DNA of 64,000 nt from Thiomonas sp. X19 (GTDB lineage Bacteria; Pseudomonadota; Gammaproteobacteria; Burkholderiales; Burkholderiaceae_C), in assembly GCF_900089495.1 (NCBI RefSeq), contig NZ_LT605203.1, positions 1,424,796 through 1,488,795 on the forward strand, given 5' to 3'. The notes beneath the pieces were generated by a model that worked only from the letters and a program-made list of their open reading frames with translations, was not told the DNA's origin and ran no database searches. Below, in pieces: positions 42,816 through 52,532 of the stretch (position 1 is the stretch's first letter; each line of letters begins with the position of its first letter). Both the position numbers and the translations under genes were made by a program.

Positions 42816-43876
42816 CCGCGCAGAAACAAGGTGCTTTCCCGGTACCAGGCAAGGGCATGGCGCACGACGACCAGCAGCAAAGCCCCGGCGGGCAAGGCGA
42901 GCAGCACGCCGACGAAACCAAACAGATGTCCGAACGCCAGCAACAGGAACAGCACCAGGAGCGGGTGCAGGCCGATTTGCCCTCCGAGCAACCTGGGCGT
43001 GATGATCATGCTTTCCGCCAGTTGACCGATGCCGAACACCACGGCTACGGCCCAGATGGCGTAGAAGCTCTGGAATTGCAAGGCGCCTGCAAGCAACGCG
43101 AGCAGCAGTCCCAGGCCGAAGCCGACATAAGGCACGAACACGGCAAGGCCGGTGAACACGCCAATCGGCAAGGCGAGTTGAAACCCGGCGAGCGCCAAGG
43201 CAATGGCGTAGTAGGCCGCCAGAAGCAGCATGACGGAAACCTGCCCGCGCACATAACGGCCAAGGATGGTGTCGCACTCGCCCAGAAAGGCTTGCAGCGC
43301 GTCGCGTCGATGCAGGGGAACCAGACTGTAGCTGCGCTGCATCAGACCGCGCCAGTCGAGCAGAAAATAAAACGTCAGCACCGGGATGAGGATGAGATTG
43401 CCCAAGATGATGAGCAGCGTGCTGCCGCCGGTTCTTGCCGAGCTCAGAATTTGCGACGCCCAGCGCTCTGGATCGCCTGACAGGGATTGGGTCAGCAGGT
43501 GCTTGTAGCTGGTCAGGTCGAAGGTGGTTTGGAGCCCCAGGCGCGCGGCCTGCGCGCTCAGCCAGCTGTTCATGGCGGCGAGCAGTGAGGGCACTTGTTG
43601 TTGCAGTTGGGGCAGGGTGCTGGTGAGCACAGACACGATCAGACTGCCAATGCCAACCAGCACCACGCTCAGCAGGACGATGGCCAACGCCGCACCGGCG
43701 GCCCTGGGAATGCGCCAGCGCCACAGCTTCTCGACGGCGGGATGCAACCCATAGGCCAGTGTCAGGGCCACCAGGAAGGGCATGAGCACGGGCCCGAGCA
43801 GCGAAGCCAGCCAGAGGGCGCCGAGAATGAACGCTGCCCAGATCAAACGAACTTTGTTGGTTTCGGAGAGTTGCAC
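42812..43876 (-). CDS. AI-2E family (PerM-like) transporter
   Basis: The 354-residue protein has about eight membrane helices, with YGLHPAVEKLWRW near residue 42 and the C-terminal VLFLLLAFGHLFGFVGVLLALPAGALL characteristic of the AI-2E/PerM permease family. The function in this position is unknown; PerM genes are commonly next to purM and hda in betaproteobacteria. The start is GTG at 43876. It is divergent from purM. Confidence 0.88.
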   Translation of the reverse strand: MQLSETNKVRLIWAAFILGALWLASLLGPVLMPFLVALTLAYGLHPAVEKLWRWRIPRAAGAALAIVLLSVVLVGIGSLIVSVLTSTLPQLQQQVPSLLAAMNSWLSAQAARLGLQTTFDLTSYKHLLTQSLSGDPERWASQILSSARTGGSTLLIILGNLILIPVLTFYFLLDWRGLMQRSYSLVPLHRRDALQAFLGECDTILGRYVRGQVSVMLLLAAYYAIALALAGFQLALPIGVFTGLAVFVPYVGFGLGLLLALLAGALQFQSFYAIWAVAVVFGIGQLAESMIITPRLLGGQIGLHPLLVLFLLLAFGHLFGFVGVLLALPAGALLLVVVRHALAWYRESTLFLRG

Positions 43877-44071
43877 TGAGGAATGGTGTCTTGGAGGCGA
43901 AGGAAGGGACGGGTCGTGCGTCGATGGCCTTGTCGGGCTGGCTTACGACTTGAGCTTGGGGTTTGCGTGCATGTGCGCAGACCGGCCATATTGGCCTCCC
44001 ACCTAGAATGCACTCCTCATTTTATGTGCAGAGCCGGCGCCTGCCAGAGTCTGCAAACGCCAACCCGAACC

Positions 44072-45106
44072 ATGCCAAAAACCAGCCTGACTTACCGTGA
44101 TGCCGGGGTCGATATCGACGCCGGAGACGCTCTGGTGGACGCCATCAAACCCCTGGCCGCACGCACCATGCGTGAAGGCGTGCTGGCTGGCATCGGCGGT
44201 TTCGGCGCCTTGTTCGAGGTGCCCAAGCGCTACCGCGAACCGGTGCTGGTTTCAGGCACCGATGGCGTCGGTACCAAATTGCGCCTGGCTTTCGAGTGGA
44301 ACCGGCACGACACGGTGGGCATCGACCTCGTTGCCATGAGCGTGAACGACGTGCTGGTGCAAGGCGCCGAGCCGCTGTTTTTCCTCGACTACTTCGCCTG
44401 CGGCAAGCTGGAAGTGGGCGTGGCCGCGCAAGTGGTGGGCGGTATCGCCCAAGGTTGCGAGCAGGCTGGCTGCGCCTTGATCGGCGGCGAAACGGCCGAG
44501 ATGCCTGGCATGTATCCCGCGGGTGAATATGATCTCGCCGGTTTTTGCGTGGGCGCAGCGGAGAAGAGCCGGCTGATTTCCGGGCAGAACGTGCAGGCCG
44601 GCGACGTGGTGCTCGGCCTGGCTTCCAGCGGTGTCCATTCCAACGGCTATTCACTGGTGCGCAAGGTGATCGAGCGCGCTGACGGGCGGTTGCCGCAACG
44701 TCTCGACGGGCGTCCGTTCCGCGACATGGTGATGATGCCCACGCGCATCTACTGCAAACCCGTGCTGGCACTCTTGCAAGCGGTTGATGTCAAAGCCATG
44801 GCCCATATCACCGGCGGTGGTTTGGTTGAGAACATTCCGCGCGTGCTGCCCGAGGGCCTGCAATGCGTGCTGGAACGCAAGGCCTGGCGCCAGCCGGAAG
44901 TGTTCGACTGGCTGCAGCAAGAAGGCGGCATTCCCGAGGCCGAGATGCTGCGCACCTTCAACTGCGGCATCGGCTATGTGCTGGTGGTGGCGCCGGCTGA
45001 TGCCGGCGCGGCGATGCAGCATCTGCAAGCAGCGGGTGAGGCCTGCACGCGCATCGGCGTCATTCAGCAGCGCGCCGATGGTGCTGCCGCAGTCGTCGTG
45101 GCCTGA
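44072..45106 (+). CDS. purM: Phosphoribosylformylglycinamidine cyclo-ligase
   Basis: The 344-residue enzyme makes AIR in purine synthesis. It starts [20 protein letters not shown] and shows [36 protein letters not shown] and [13 protein letters not shown]. It is divergent from the perM operon, with a 13-bp palindrome (GGCCATATTGGCC, 43984-43996) between them. Confidence 0.97.
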   Translation: MPKTSLTYRDAGVDIDAGDALVDAIKPLAARTMREGVLAGIGGFGALFEVPKRYREPVLVSGTDGVGTKLRLAFEWNRHDTVGIDLVAMSVNDVLVQGAEPLFFLDYFACGKLEVGVAAQVVGGIAQGCEQAGCALIGGETAEMPGMYPAGEYDLAGFCVGAAEKSRLISGQNVQAGDVVLGLASSGVHSNGYSLVRKVIERADGRLPQRLDGRPFRDMVMMPTRIYCKPVLALLQAVDVKAMAHITGGGLVENIPRVLPEGLQCVLERKAWRQPEVFDWLQQEGGIPEAEMLRTFNCGIGYVLVVAPADAGAAMQHLQAAGEACTRIGVIQQRADGAAAVVVA

Positions 45107-45133
45107 TTCTGCGCCGCCGTTCGTTGCCTACAG

Positions 45134-45164
45134 GGCGCTCCCCGTCCCCAACGGGACAAGCGCC
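45134..45164. terminator. Hairpin between convergent purM and murJ
   Basis: GGCGCT…AGCGCC forms the outer stem, with inner GTCCC/GGGAC around a 4-nt loop. No T-run follows on either strand, so it would be a weak or factor-assisted terminator. Confidence 0.4.
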
Positions 45165-45170
45165 ACCCTT

Positions 45171-46718
45171 CTATTCGTGGTGCAGGAATTGGCGAGGCCG
45201 TAGCCCGAGAAGCGCCAAAGCCGCGAAGTAAGACAGGGCTGCGGCTGTCAACAAGCCGAAAGCAGTTCCCAGGCGGATCAAGTGCGCAGCGCTTCCGCTC
45301 CAGTCGACCCAGGCAAAGTGGCTCGCACCCCACAACAGAATCAGCGCCAGCGGCAATTGCGCCAGAACGACCTTGATCGCGAACAAGCCCCACCCCGGTT
45401 CGGGTGTGTAGCTGCCGCGCTTGCGCAGGCCGCGAAACAGCAGGGCAGCATTGAGCAGGGCGCCGCAGGATATGGCCAAAGCCAGGCCGGCATGGGCCAG
45501 CCAGGGCACGAACACGACGTTCAAGGCCTGCGTGCCGAGGAGCACGATGATGCCCAGCTTCACGGGCGTGCGAACGTCGCGCTTGGCGTAAAAACCGGGG
45601 GCGAGAATCTTCACGCCGACAAAGCCAAGCAGGCCCAGGCCGTAGGCGCGCAAGGCGGCGGTGGTCTGGTCCACGTCGAAACCGTTGAAGTGGCCGTAAT
45701 TGAACAGCAGTGCGATCAGCGGCTTGGCGAACACGGCGAGCGCCACGGCGCTGGGCAGGGCCAGCATCAGGGTCAGGCGCAGGCCCCAGTCGAGCAATTT
45801 GCTGTAGCGCTCGGAGTCATCCGCCGCGTGCGCGCGCGACAGGCTGGGCAGCAGCACCGAACCCAGCGCCACGCCGAGCAAGGCGGTGGGAAATTCCATC
45901 AGCCTGTCGGCGTAAGACAGCCAGGACACGCTGCCGGGCTGCAGGTGCGAGGCGATCTGGGTGTTGATGACCAGGGATACTTGCGCCACCGATACCGCCA
46001 GACTGGCCGGGAGCATGAGCTTGACCATGCGCTTGACCCCGGGCGAGCGCCACGCGGCAAGAAAGTTCATGTGGATGCGCGGCACCACGGCATAACGCTT
46101 GAGCGCGGGCCATTGCAGCGCCAGTTGCAGCACGCCACCCACCATGACACCAACCGCCAGCGCGTAGACGGGAGGATGCATCACCCGGTGCAGCAGGATG
46201 GCCGCAGCGATGACCGACAGATTCAGCAGCGCCGGGGTGAGCGACGAGATGGTGAAGTGTTTCCAGGTGTTGAGGATGCCGGCCGACAGCGCCACCAGCG
46301 AGATCAGCCCGGCGTAGGGAAACATCAGGCGCGTCATCCACACCGCAGCGTCGAAGGCTTGTGGATGCAAGCCCGAGGCCGTCAGCAACACGAGTGCCGG
46401 GGCGACGAGCACGCCCAGCAAACTGACCGCGGCCAGGATCCAGGCCAAGGCCGTGGCAACGTCGTCGATCAGCTTGCGGTTGGCCTCCGGACCGTCTTGC
46501 GCGCGCGACTGGGCCAGAATGGGAATGAAGGCCTGCGAGAACGCGCCCTCGGCAAACAGGCGACGCAGCAGATTGGGCAGACGAAAGGCGACGATGAAGG
46601 CGTCGGTCCAGGCGCTGGCGCCGAAATAACGCGCCACCAGAACCTCGCGCAGCAGGCCGGTGATGCGGGAGACGAGCGTGAGAAGCGAAACGGTGTAGGC
46701 GGCCTTGAGGAGATTCAC
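45171..46718 (-). CDS. murJ: Lipid II flippase MurJ
   Basis: The 515-residue polytopic protein has about 14 membrane helices and MurJ signatures LLRRLFAEGAFSQAFIPILA (about residues 49-68), RITGLLREVLVARYFG and LSYADRLMEFPTALLGVALG. It translocates lipid-linked peptidoglycan precursor. The start is GTG at 46718, ahead of a promoter region shared divergently with rpsT. Confidence 0.96.
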   Translation of the reverse strand: MNLLKAAYTVSLLTLVSRITGLLREVLVARYFGASAWTDAFIVAFRLPNLLRRLFAEGAFSQAFIPILAQSRAQDGPEANRKLIDDVATALAWILAAVSLLGVLVAPALVLLTASGLHPQAFDAAVWMTRLMFPYAGLISLVALSAGILNTWKHFTISSLTPALLNLSVIAAAILLHRVMHPPVYALAVGVMVGGVLQLALQWPALKRYAVVPRIHMNFLAAWRSPGVKRMVKLMLPASLAVSVAQVSLVINTQIASHLQPGSVSWLSYADRLMEFPTALLGVALGSVLLPSLSRAHAADDSERYSKLLDWGLRLTLMLALPSAVALAVFAKPLIALLFNYGHFNGFDVDQTTAALRAYGLGLLGFVGVKILAPGFYAKRDVRTPVKLGIIVLLGTQALNVVFVPWLAHAGLALAISCGALLNAALLFRGLRKRGSYTPEPGWGLFAIKVVLAQLPLALILLWGASHFAWVDWSGSAAHLIRLGTAFGLLTAAALSYFAALALLGLRPRQFLHHE

Positions 46719-46752
46719 CGGCGCGATTATAGGTAGGGGGGTTCAGCCTGTT

Positions 46753-46780
46753 TTGAGAAAGCTGCGAGCCTGGCTATAAT
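46753..46780 (+). promoter_or_regulatory. Promoter of rpsT
   Basis: TTGAGA (46753-46758) and a perfect TATAAT (46775-46780) are separated by 16 nt, with the start codon of S20 36 nt further on. It is the clearest vegetative promoter in the window. Confidence 0.85.
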
Positions 46781-46815
46781 GACGGGTTTCCCAAACGAAT
46801 TCGAGGACTTTCTCC

Positions 46816-47112
46816 ATGGCGACATCCGCGCAAGCGAAAAAGAAAAGCGCCCGCACGCCCTCCGGGCGCAAGCGCGCGCGTCAAGACATCAAGCTCAACG
46901 CTGCCAATTCGGCCATGCGTTCGCGCTTTCGCACGGCAGTCAAGTCGGTGCGCAAGGCCATTGCAGCCGGTGACAAAACCAAGGCCGTCGAGGCCTTCAA
47001 AGCGGCAGTGCCGGTGCTGGACTCCATCGCTCGCAAAGGCCTGTTCCACCCGAACAAGGCAGCGCGTGACAAGAGCCGCTTGAACGCGGCACTCAAGAGC
47101 ATGGCAGCCTAA
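46816..47112 (+). CDS. rpsT: 30S ribosomal protein S20
   Basis: The 98-residue basic protein begins [20 protein letters not shown] and contains [16 protein letters not shown] near its end, matching S20. The N-terminus is a little longer than in E. coli (87), as in other Burkholderiales. It has its own sigma-70 promoter and terminator. Confidence 0.97.
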   Translation: MATSAQAKKKSARTPSGRKRARQDIKLNAANSAMRSRFRTAVKSVRKAIAAGDKTKAVEAFKAAVPVLDSIARKGLFHPNKAARDKSRLNAALKSMAA

Positions 47113-47155
47113 AGCGCCCAATCTGGCCCGCGACTTGCGGGCCAGGCCGATGCAA

Positions 47156-47188
47156 AAAAGCCCGCTGGCTTCGGCCGTGCGGGCTTTT
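47156..47188 (+). terminator. Rho-independent terminator after rpsT
   Basis: AAAAGCCCGC pairs with GCGGGCTTTT around a 13-nt GC-rich loop and is followed by GTTTG. It is about 43 nt after the rpsT stop. Confidence 0.9.
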
Positions 47189-47419
47189 GTTTGGGCGCTG
47201 GCCCAGGAATGAACCGCAGGACAGCGCAGTTTGTCGCGATCAGGCTGCGGCGACCAGACCTTGCCACAGGTTTTTTTAAGGGTTAGCCCCGGTCATGGCC
47301 GGCATGTTGCGCTGCAATGAAAACCCCATGGCGTATGCGGTGGCTGGACGGTTTGTATCTCTCGGACAGGGTCGGGCAAACGGCGCTGGTCGTTCGGGTG
47401 AGTCCCCCATGGGCCTGCC

Positions 47420-47425
47420 TATAAT
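47420..47425 (+). promoter_or_regulatory. Candidate -10 element of the argD promoter
   Basis: A perfect TATAAT lies 72 nt upstream of the argD start. A -35 hexamer at standard spacing is poor (GGTGAG), so the promoter may need an activator or be extended -10 type. Confidence 0.4.
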
Positions 47426-47496
47426 TGAATTCAGGCCTGCGCTTGCGATGGAAACGCAATTTGCGGGCTGTTGTTTTTTTGCTCCAGGAGAAGCGC

Positions 47497-48687
47497 ATGC
47501 CCGGCCATCTGATGAACACCTATGCACGTTTGCCCCTGGCCTTGACCCATGGTCAGGGTGCTTGGCTGTGGGACCGTGACGGCCGGCGCTATCTGGACGG
47601 CTTGAGCGGCATCGCCGTCAACACCGTGGGGCATGCCCATCCCCGTCTGGTCGCGGCATTGAGCGACCAGATCGGCAAGCTGATCCATACGTCGAATTTG
47701 TACGAAATTCCCTTGCAGGACCAACTGGCCGATCGCCTCTGCGCCATTTCAGGCGCCGATCGGGCGTTTTTCTGCAACTCGGGCCTGGAGGCGAACGAAG
47801 CTGCCATCAAGCTGGCGCGCTTGTGGGGACACAAGCGTGACAAGGATCGGCCCGAAATCATCGTTTTTGATCGCGCTTTCCATGGCCGTTCGCTGGCGAC
47901 GCTTTCGGCAACCGGCAATCCCAAGGTGCAAAAGGGTTTTGAGCCCCTGGTCGAGGGTTTCGTGCGCGTTGCGCTCAACGATGAAACGGCAATTCGCGAG
48001 GTGGCTGCAAGCCATCCCCAGGTGAGCGCCGTCTTCATCGAGGCCATTCAAGGCGAGGGCGGTATCAACCCGGCGCAGGCGGATTACCTGCGTTTCCTGC
48101 GCCGCATTTGCGACGAGCGTGGCTGGTTGCTGATGATCGACGAGGTGCAATGCGGCACCGGTCGCACTGGCAAGTGGTTCGCCCACCAGTGGGCCGGGGT
48201 GCGGCCCGATGTCATCGCGCTGGCCAAGGGGCTGGCCTCGGGCGTGCCCATCGGCGCCTTGCTGGCCTACGGCGAAGCCGCGACGACCTTCGGCCCCGGC
48301 CAGCATGGCACGACGTTCGGCGGCAACCCGCTGGCGTGCCGTGCGGCCCTGGAAACCCTGTCCATCATCGAGGACGAGGGCCTGATGGACAACGCCCAGC
48401 GCATCGGTCGCTGGATGCAGGAACAGTTTCGCAGGCAGCTCGGCGGTTTTCCCGGTCTAGTCGCGGTGCGCGGCGCGGGACTGATGATCGGCGTCGAACT
48501 CGACCGCCCCTGCGGTGTGTTGGTGAAGCAGGCGTTGCAGGAGGGTCTGCTCATCAACGTCACGCAAGACAGTGTGATTCGCTTGTTGCCGCCGCTGATC
48601 CTGCGTCAGGATGAGGCGGAACAACTGCTCGCCATTCTGGTGCCGCTGATTCAGCGCTTCCTGGCCGCCGATCAGGCCGCAGCCTGA
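47497..48687 (+). CDS. argD: Acetylornithine aminotransferase
   Basis: The 396-residue class III aminotransferase has FFCNSGLEANEAAIKLAR (about residue 89), DEVQCGTGRTGKWF and the PLP-lysine region PDVIALAKGLASGVPIGA (about 240-258). It makes N-acetylornithine in arginine synthesis. The ATG at 47497 follows an AGGAGAAG site. argF follows 37 nt later, so the pair is an arginine biosynthesis unit. Confidence 0.95.
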   Translation: MPGHLMNTYARLPLALTHGQGAWLWDRDGRRYLDGLSGIAVNTVGHAHPRLVAALSDQIGKLIHTSNLYEIPLQDQLADRLCAISGADRAFFCNSGLEANEAAIKLARLWGHKRDKDRPEIIVFDRAFHGRSLATLSATGNPKVQKGFEPLVEGFVRVALNDETAIREVAASHPQVSAVFIEAIQGEGGINPAQADYLRFLRRICDERGWLLMIDEVQCGTGRTGKWFAHQWAGVRPDVIALAKGLASGVPIGALLAYGEAATTFGPGQHGTTFGGNPLACRAALETLSIIEDEGLMDNAQRIGRWMQEQFRRQLGGFPGLVAVRGAGLMIGVELDRPCGVLVKQALQEGLLINVTQDSVIRLLPPLILRQDEAEQLLAILVPLIQRFLAADQAAA

Positions 48688-48724
48688 TCGCCACGTGCCA
48701 AACGTGTTTTCACAGGCCCCCGCC

Positions 48725-49669
<945 letters not shown>

Positions 49670-49785
49670 CGTTCAGCGCCGCCCTAAGCCAAACTTAAGC
49701 CCGTCATCGCATCATCGTCAAAACTCACCAAGGGTTGTCCAGGACGGCTTTGAGCTGGTCCTGCAGCCCATCTTCGAGGTGGAAC

Positions 49786-50847
49786 ATGACACGAAACATC
49801 ACCACCCTTTCCGTACAAAACCCGTCCGCGAGCCAGGCCGATGCGCACCCTCTGGGCGCGGCCCCGCGGTCAGACTGGCGTGCCGACCATCCGCTGCACC
49901 ACACCGGCCCGCATCACCCGACCCAGGCACGCCTGCTCGGGGCGGTGCGCATCTTGTTCGGCCTGTTCTTTCTCGTCAATCTGCTGCTGCATTTCAGCCC
50001 GGCTTATGCCGCGCAATTCATCCCCGACATGCTGCGCGCTGCGCAAGCCACGGGCCAACCGGCATGGCTTGGGCAATGGGCTGCTCAGGTGCTCGCGGTG
50101 TTCCAGTTCGTCGGTCCGGGCCGGGCTTTGGCCTTGATGTTCGGCATCGAGACCTTGCTCACGCTGGGCCTGCTGACTGGCCTTGGTTTCCCCGCCCTGG
50201 GATGGCTGGGACTGGTGTATGAGCTCTTTCTGTGGAGCACCATCGGCGGCCTGGGTGGGCCCTATGTTTCGGGCGCGACCGATCCGGGTACGGCCATTGT
50301 TTATGCGCTGGGTTTCGTCGTCATTCTGCTCACCCGCGCCTGGCAAGGGGCGAGCTGGTGGCAGGGCGAAGCCAGGGCGCCTTCGCGCGAGGCCTTGCGC
50401 CTGGCCTTTCTGCTGTTCGGCGCGCTCTGGGCCTTTGATGCGTGGTGGAAATGGCAGCCCGGGTTTCTGGGACAGATTGCGAGCTTTTTCAGCGCGGCCC
50501 AGGCCGGGCAGCCTAGCTGGGTCGTGAACTGGATTGCGTTGTTCATCCTCCTCATGCAGGCCATCGGGCCTTTCGTGTTTGCCGTGCTGGCGGCACTGAC
50601 GGAGAGCGCCGTGGCGATCAGCGTCTTGTTTGCACACCGGCTGCCGCTCAAATGGCTGCGCATCGCGCTGGTCTTGGGCCTGGTTTATTCGCTGGTGTTG
50701 TGGACCACGGCCGAGGGTTTCGGCGGGCCGTACGGACCGGGCTTTACCGGCAACAAGGGCGATGTGCTGGGGACCACCAGCGTCTACGCCATCATCTTTT
50801 TGTTCCTGTTGGCGGCTTTGTGGCGGCCGCGCCGGCCCGCCGCATGA
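49786..50847 (+). CDS. Tandem-duplicated DoxD/DoxX-like membrane protein
   Basis: The 353-residue membrane protein consists of two copies of a four-helix DoxX-type unit, residues about 52-185 and 203-345. Each copy ends with the same motif: GLVYELFLWSTIGGLGGPY in the first and GLVYSLVLWTTAEGFGGPY in the second. This GxGGPY signature is that of DoxD, the small subunit of archaeal thiosulfate:quinone oxidoreductase. By inference it may feed thiosulfate electrons to quinone or serve a related quinone-linked role. A 45-residue polar/His-rich N-terminal tail is unusual. No DoxA partner is adjacent. Confidence 0.75.
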   Translation: MTRNITTLSVQNPSASQADAHPLGAAPRSDWRADHPLHHTGPHHPTQARLLGAVRILFGLFFLVNLLLHFSPAYAAQFIPDMLRAAQATGQPAWLGQWAAQVLAVFQFVGPGRALALMFGIETLLTLGLLTGLGFPALGWLGLVYELFLWSTIGGLGGPYVSGATDPGTAIVYALGFVVILLTRAWQGASWWQGEARAPSREALRLAFLLFGALWAFDAWWKWQPGFLGQIASFFSAAQAGQPSWVVNWIALFILLMQAIGPFVFAVLAALTESAVAISVLFAHRLPLKWLRIALVLGLVYSLVLWTTAEGFGGPYGPGFTGNKGDVLGTTSVYAIIFLFLLAALWRPRRPAA

Positions 50848-50870
50848 GAAAACGCAGGGCCGCTCCCAAA

Positions 50871-50926
50871 TTTTCTCATCCCCCTCGGGGGCCTGACGCG
50901 CAGGCGCCAGGTCTGGGGGCTCTCAC
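50871..50926. repeat. Dispersed repeat, copy B (intergenic)
   Basis: This 56-nt segment begins TTTTCTCATCCCCCT, contains a CCCCCTCGGGGG palindrome and ends GGGGGCTCTCAC. It aligns with copy A at 17378-17434. It lies between the DoxD-like gene and the convergent DUF2007-like gene, touching the stop codon of the latter. The palindrome could also help stop transcription. Confidence 0.5.
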
Positions 50927-51231
50927 AACGGGCGCTGCGCCCCGCAGTTCCAGCACTGGCTGAAGGCGCCGATGTGGCGTTCGCCGCATTGCGCACACAC
51001 CCAGGCGGGGCTGCGCTGCGGCCGCTCCAACGCATCCAGCAGCGCGAGTGCGGCCGGCGCGTGCGCGGCGTCCATCACCCAGACGGCGGGCAGGGCTTGG
51101 TCCGGTGGAATTTCACCGGCGATGCTGGAGAGATAGCGCGAGAACACTTGGGCCGGGTAGCCGGCGGCGTTGAGCGCATCGGCCCACATGGTGGCGATCA
51201 CCAGGTTCGGCGCCACACGCAGGCGTTTCAT
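50923..51231 (-). CDS. DUF2007-like protein fused to a zinc ribbon
   Basis: The 102-residue protein has an N-terminal DUF2007-type fold (putative signal-transducing protein; VIATMWADALNAAGYPAQVF then ALPAVWVMDAAHAPAALALL) and a C-terminal zinc ribbon with CAQC…CWNC (about residues 79-97). The family is thought to act in regulation, but the partner is unknown. rsgA lies 5 nt upstream on the same strand, so they are co-transcribed. Confidence 0.75.
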   Translation of the reverse strand: MKRLRVAPNLVIATMWADALNAAGYPAQVFSRYLSSIAGEIPPDQALPAVWVMDAAHAPAALALLDALERPQRSPAWVCAQCGERHIGAFSQCWNCGAQRPL

Positions 51232-51235
51232 GGCA

Positions 51236-52150
51236 TCACACCTTCACGCTGGACTCGCCCAGCAATTCCTGCAGCACCCGCAGATACAGCGCGTAGCGAG
51301 ACGGTGACAGTTGCCCGCTGTCCACCGCAGAGCGCACCGCGCAACCGGGCTCCTGGCGATGGGTGCAATTGTTGAAACGGCAGTCGCCGTTGAGCCTGGC
51401 TATTTCAGGCAGAGCGTGTTGCAACTGCGACACCGACAATTGATTCAGGCCGAAGGCCTGGAAGCCGGGTGAATCGAGCAGGGCGCTGTGGGGCTGGAGG
51501 CCGTGCAGTGGGTACAACCGTGTGGCCGTGGTGGTGTGGCGTCCGGCGTTGAGCGCAGCGGAAATGGTCTGGGTCTGCGCCCGCAAGCCCGGCACCAGGG
51601 CGTTGGCCAGGGTGGATTTGCCGACGCCCGATGCACCGATGAGCATGCCGGTGCGCCCATCCAACCAGGAGCGCAAGGTTTGCGCGGCCTGCTCGGGGGC
51701 CTGCTTGGCCGAGAGTTCGATGAGGGGATAACCGGCGGCCTGCAGCGGCTGGAGCTGTTCGCGCAACTGCGCGGCGCTGGGCAGTTCGCATTTGTTGAGC
51801 ACCAAAGCACTCGGAATGCCCTCGGCTTGAGCCGCGATGAGCGCGCGCCCCACCAGTTCGAGGTTCGGCGTGGGCTCCGAAGCCGTGACCACCAGCACCA
51901 GGTCGAGATTGGCGGCGAACATCTTGCTGCGCCAGGCGTCTTGCCGCCACAGGGCATTGCGGCGCGGCAGGATGGATTCGATCACCGCGGGGTCTTGCCC
52001 CAGGCGCAACAGCACCTGGTCGCCGCACACCGCTTCGCTGCGTTTGCCGCGCGCCACGCAGGGCAGTGCGGCTTGTTCGCCGGTGTCGGCCAGATAGCTG
52101 CGGCCGAACGCCGCGACGATGCGTGCGGGCTGCAGGGCCGGGTCTGACAT
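51236..52150 (-). CDS. rsgA: Ribosome small-subunit-dependent GTPase RsgA
   Basis: The 304-residue circularly permuted GTPase has an OB fold, then G4 LNKCEL, G1 GASGVGKSTL (about 180) and G3 DSPGF in permuted order. A C-terminal zinc finger with C-x4-C-x-H-x5-C follows (CRFNNCTHRQEPGC). It helps release or mature the 30S subunit. The ATG at 52150 is preceded by the phhB-like gene 19 nt away. Confidence 0.95.
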   Translation of the reverse strand: MSDPALQPARIVAAFGRSYLADTGEQAALPCVARGKRSEAVCGDQVLLRLGQDPAVIESILPRRNALWRQDAWRSKMFAANLDLVLVVTASEPTPNLELVGRALIAAQAEGIPSALVLNKCELPSAAQLREQLQPLQAAGYPLIELSAKQAPEQAAQTLRSWLDGRTGMLIGASGVGKSTLANALVPGLRAQTQTISAALNAGRHTTTATRLYPLHGLQPHSALLDSPGFQAFGLNQLSVSQLQHALPEIARLNGDCRFNNCTHRQEPGCAVRSAVDSGQLSPSRYALYLRVLQELLGESSVKV

Positions 52151-52169
52151 GCGCTCGCGTGGCCCGGAG

Positions 52170-52514
52170 TCAGACAAAAGGCCGCTGCGCGTACAGCGCA
52201 TCCGCCTTGGCCGCGCAGATGAAGTCGTTGCGTGAAATGCCGCCGACCGAATGGGTGTTGAAGGCGACGACGCAGCGGTTGTAATGCACGCTCAGCTCGG
52301 GGTGGTGGTTTTCCCGATGCACGATCCAGGCCAGCGCGTTGACGAAGGCGATGGTGTCGAAATAGTCGCGGAAGGCGTAGCTGCGCTGAATCGAGCCATC
52401 TTTGTGCCGCCACTCAGGCAGGACGCCGAGCTGTTTCAGCACCTCGGCTGCGGCGAGGGGGCGGCCCTCGAGCGCCTGGCAATGGTCCTGCAGCAATTGG
52501 TCAAGCGTCATCAT
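52170..52514 (-). CDS. phhB: Pterin-4a-carbinolamine dehydratase
   Basis: The 114-residue protein has the dehydratase motif RENHHPELSVHYNRCVVAFNTH (HHPE, about residues 67-89). It normally recycles tetrahydrobiopterin for phenylalanine hydroxylase, but such genes are common without it and may also act in cofactor handling. The start is MMT, at 52514 or 52511. It is co-directional with the M48 protease and rsgA. Confidence 0.9.
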   Translation of the reverse strand: MMTLDQLLQDHCQALEGRPLAAAEVLKQLGVLPEWRHKDGSIQRSYAFRDYFDTIAFVNALAWIVHRENHHPELSVHYNRCVVAFNTHSVGGISRNDFICAAKADALYAQRPFV

Positions 52515-52532
52515 GGCAAGGCTCCGTCAGGC

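Noticed and set aside
43984..43996. GGCCATATTGGCC palindrome as a regulator site for purM
   Set aside because: Only 13 bp, with simple GGCC arms that are common in GC-rich DNA. Not listed as a separate feature.
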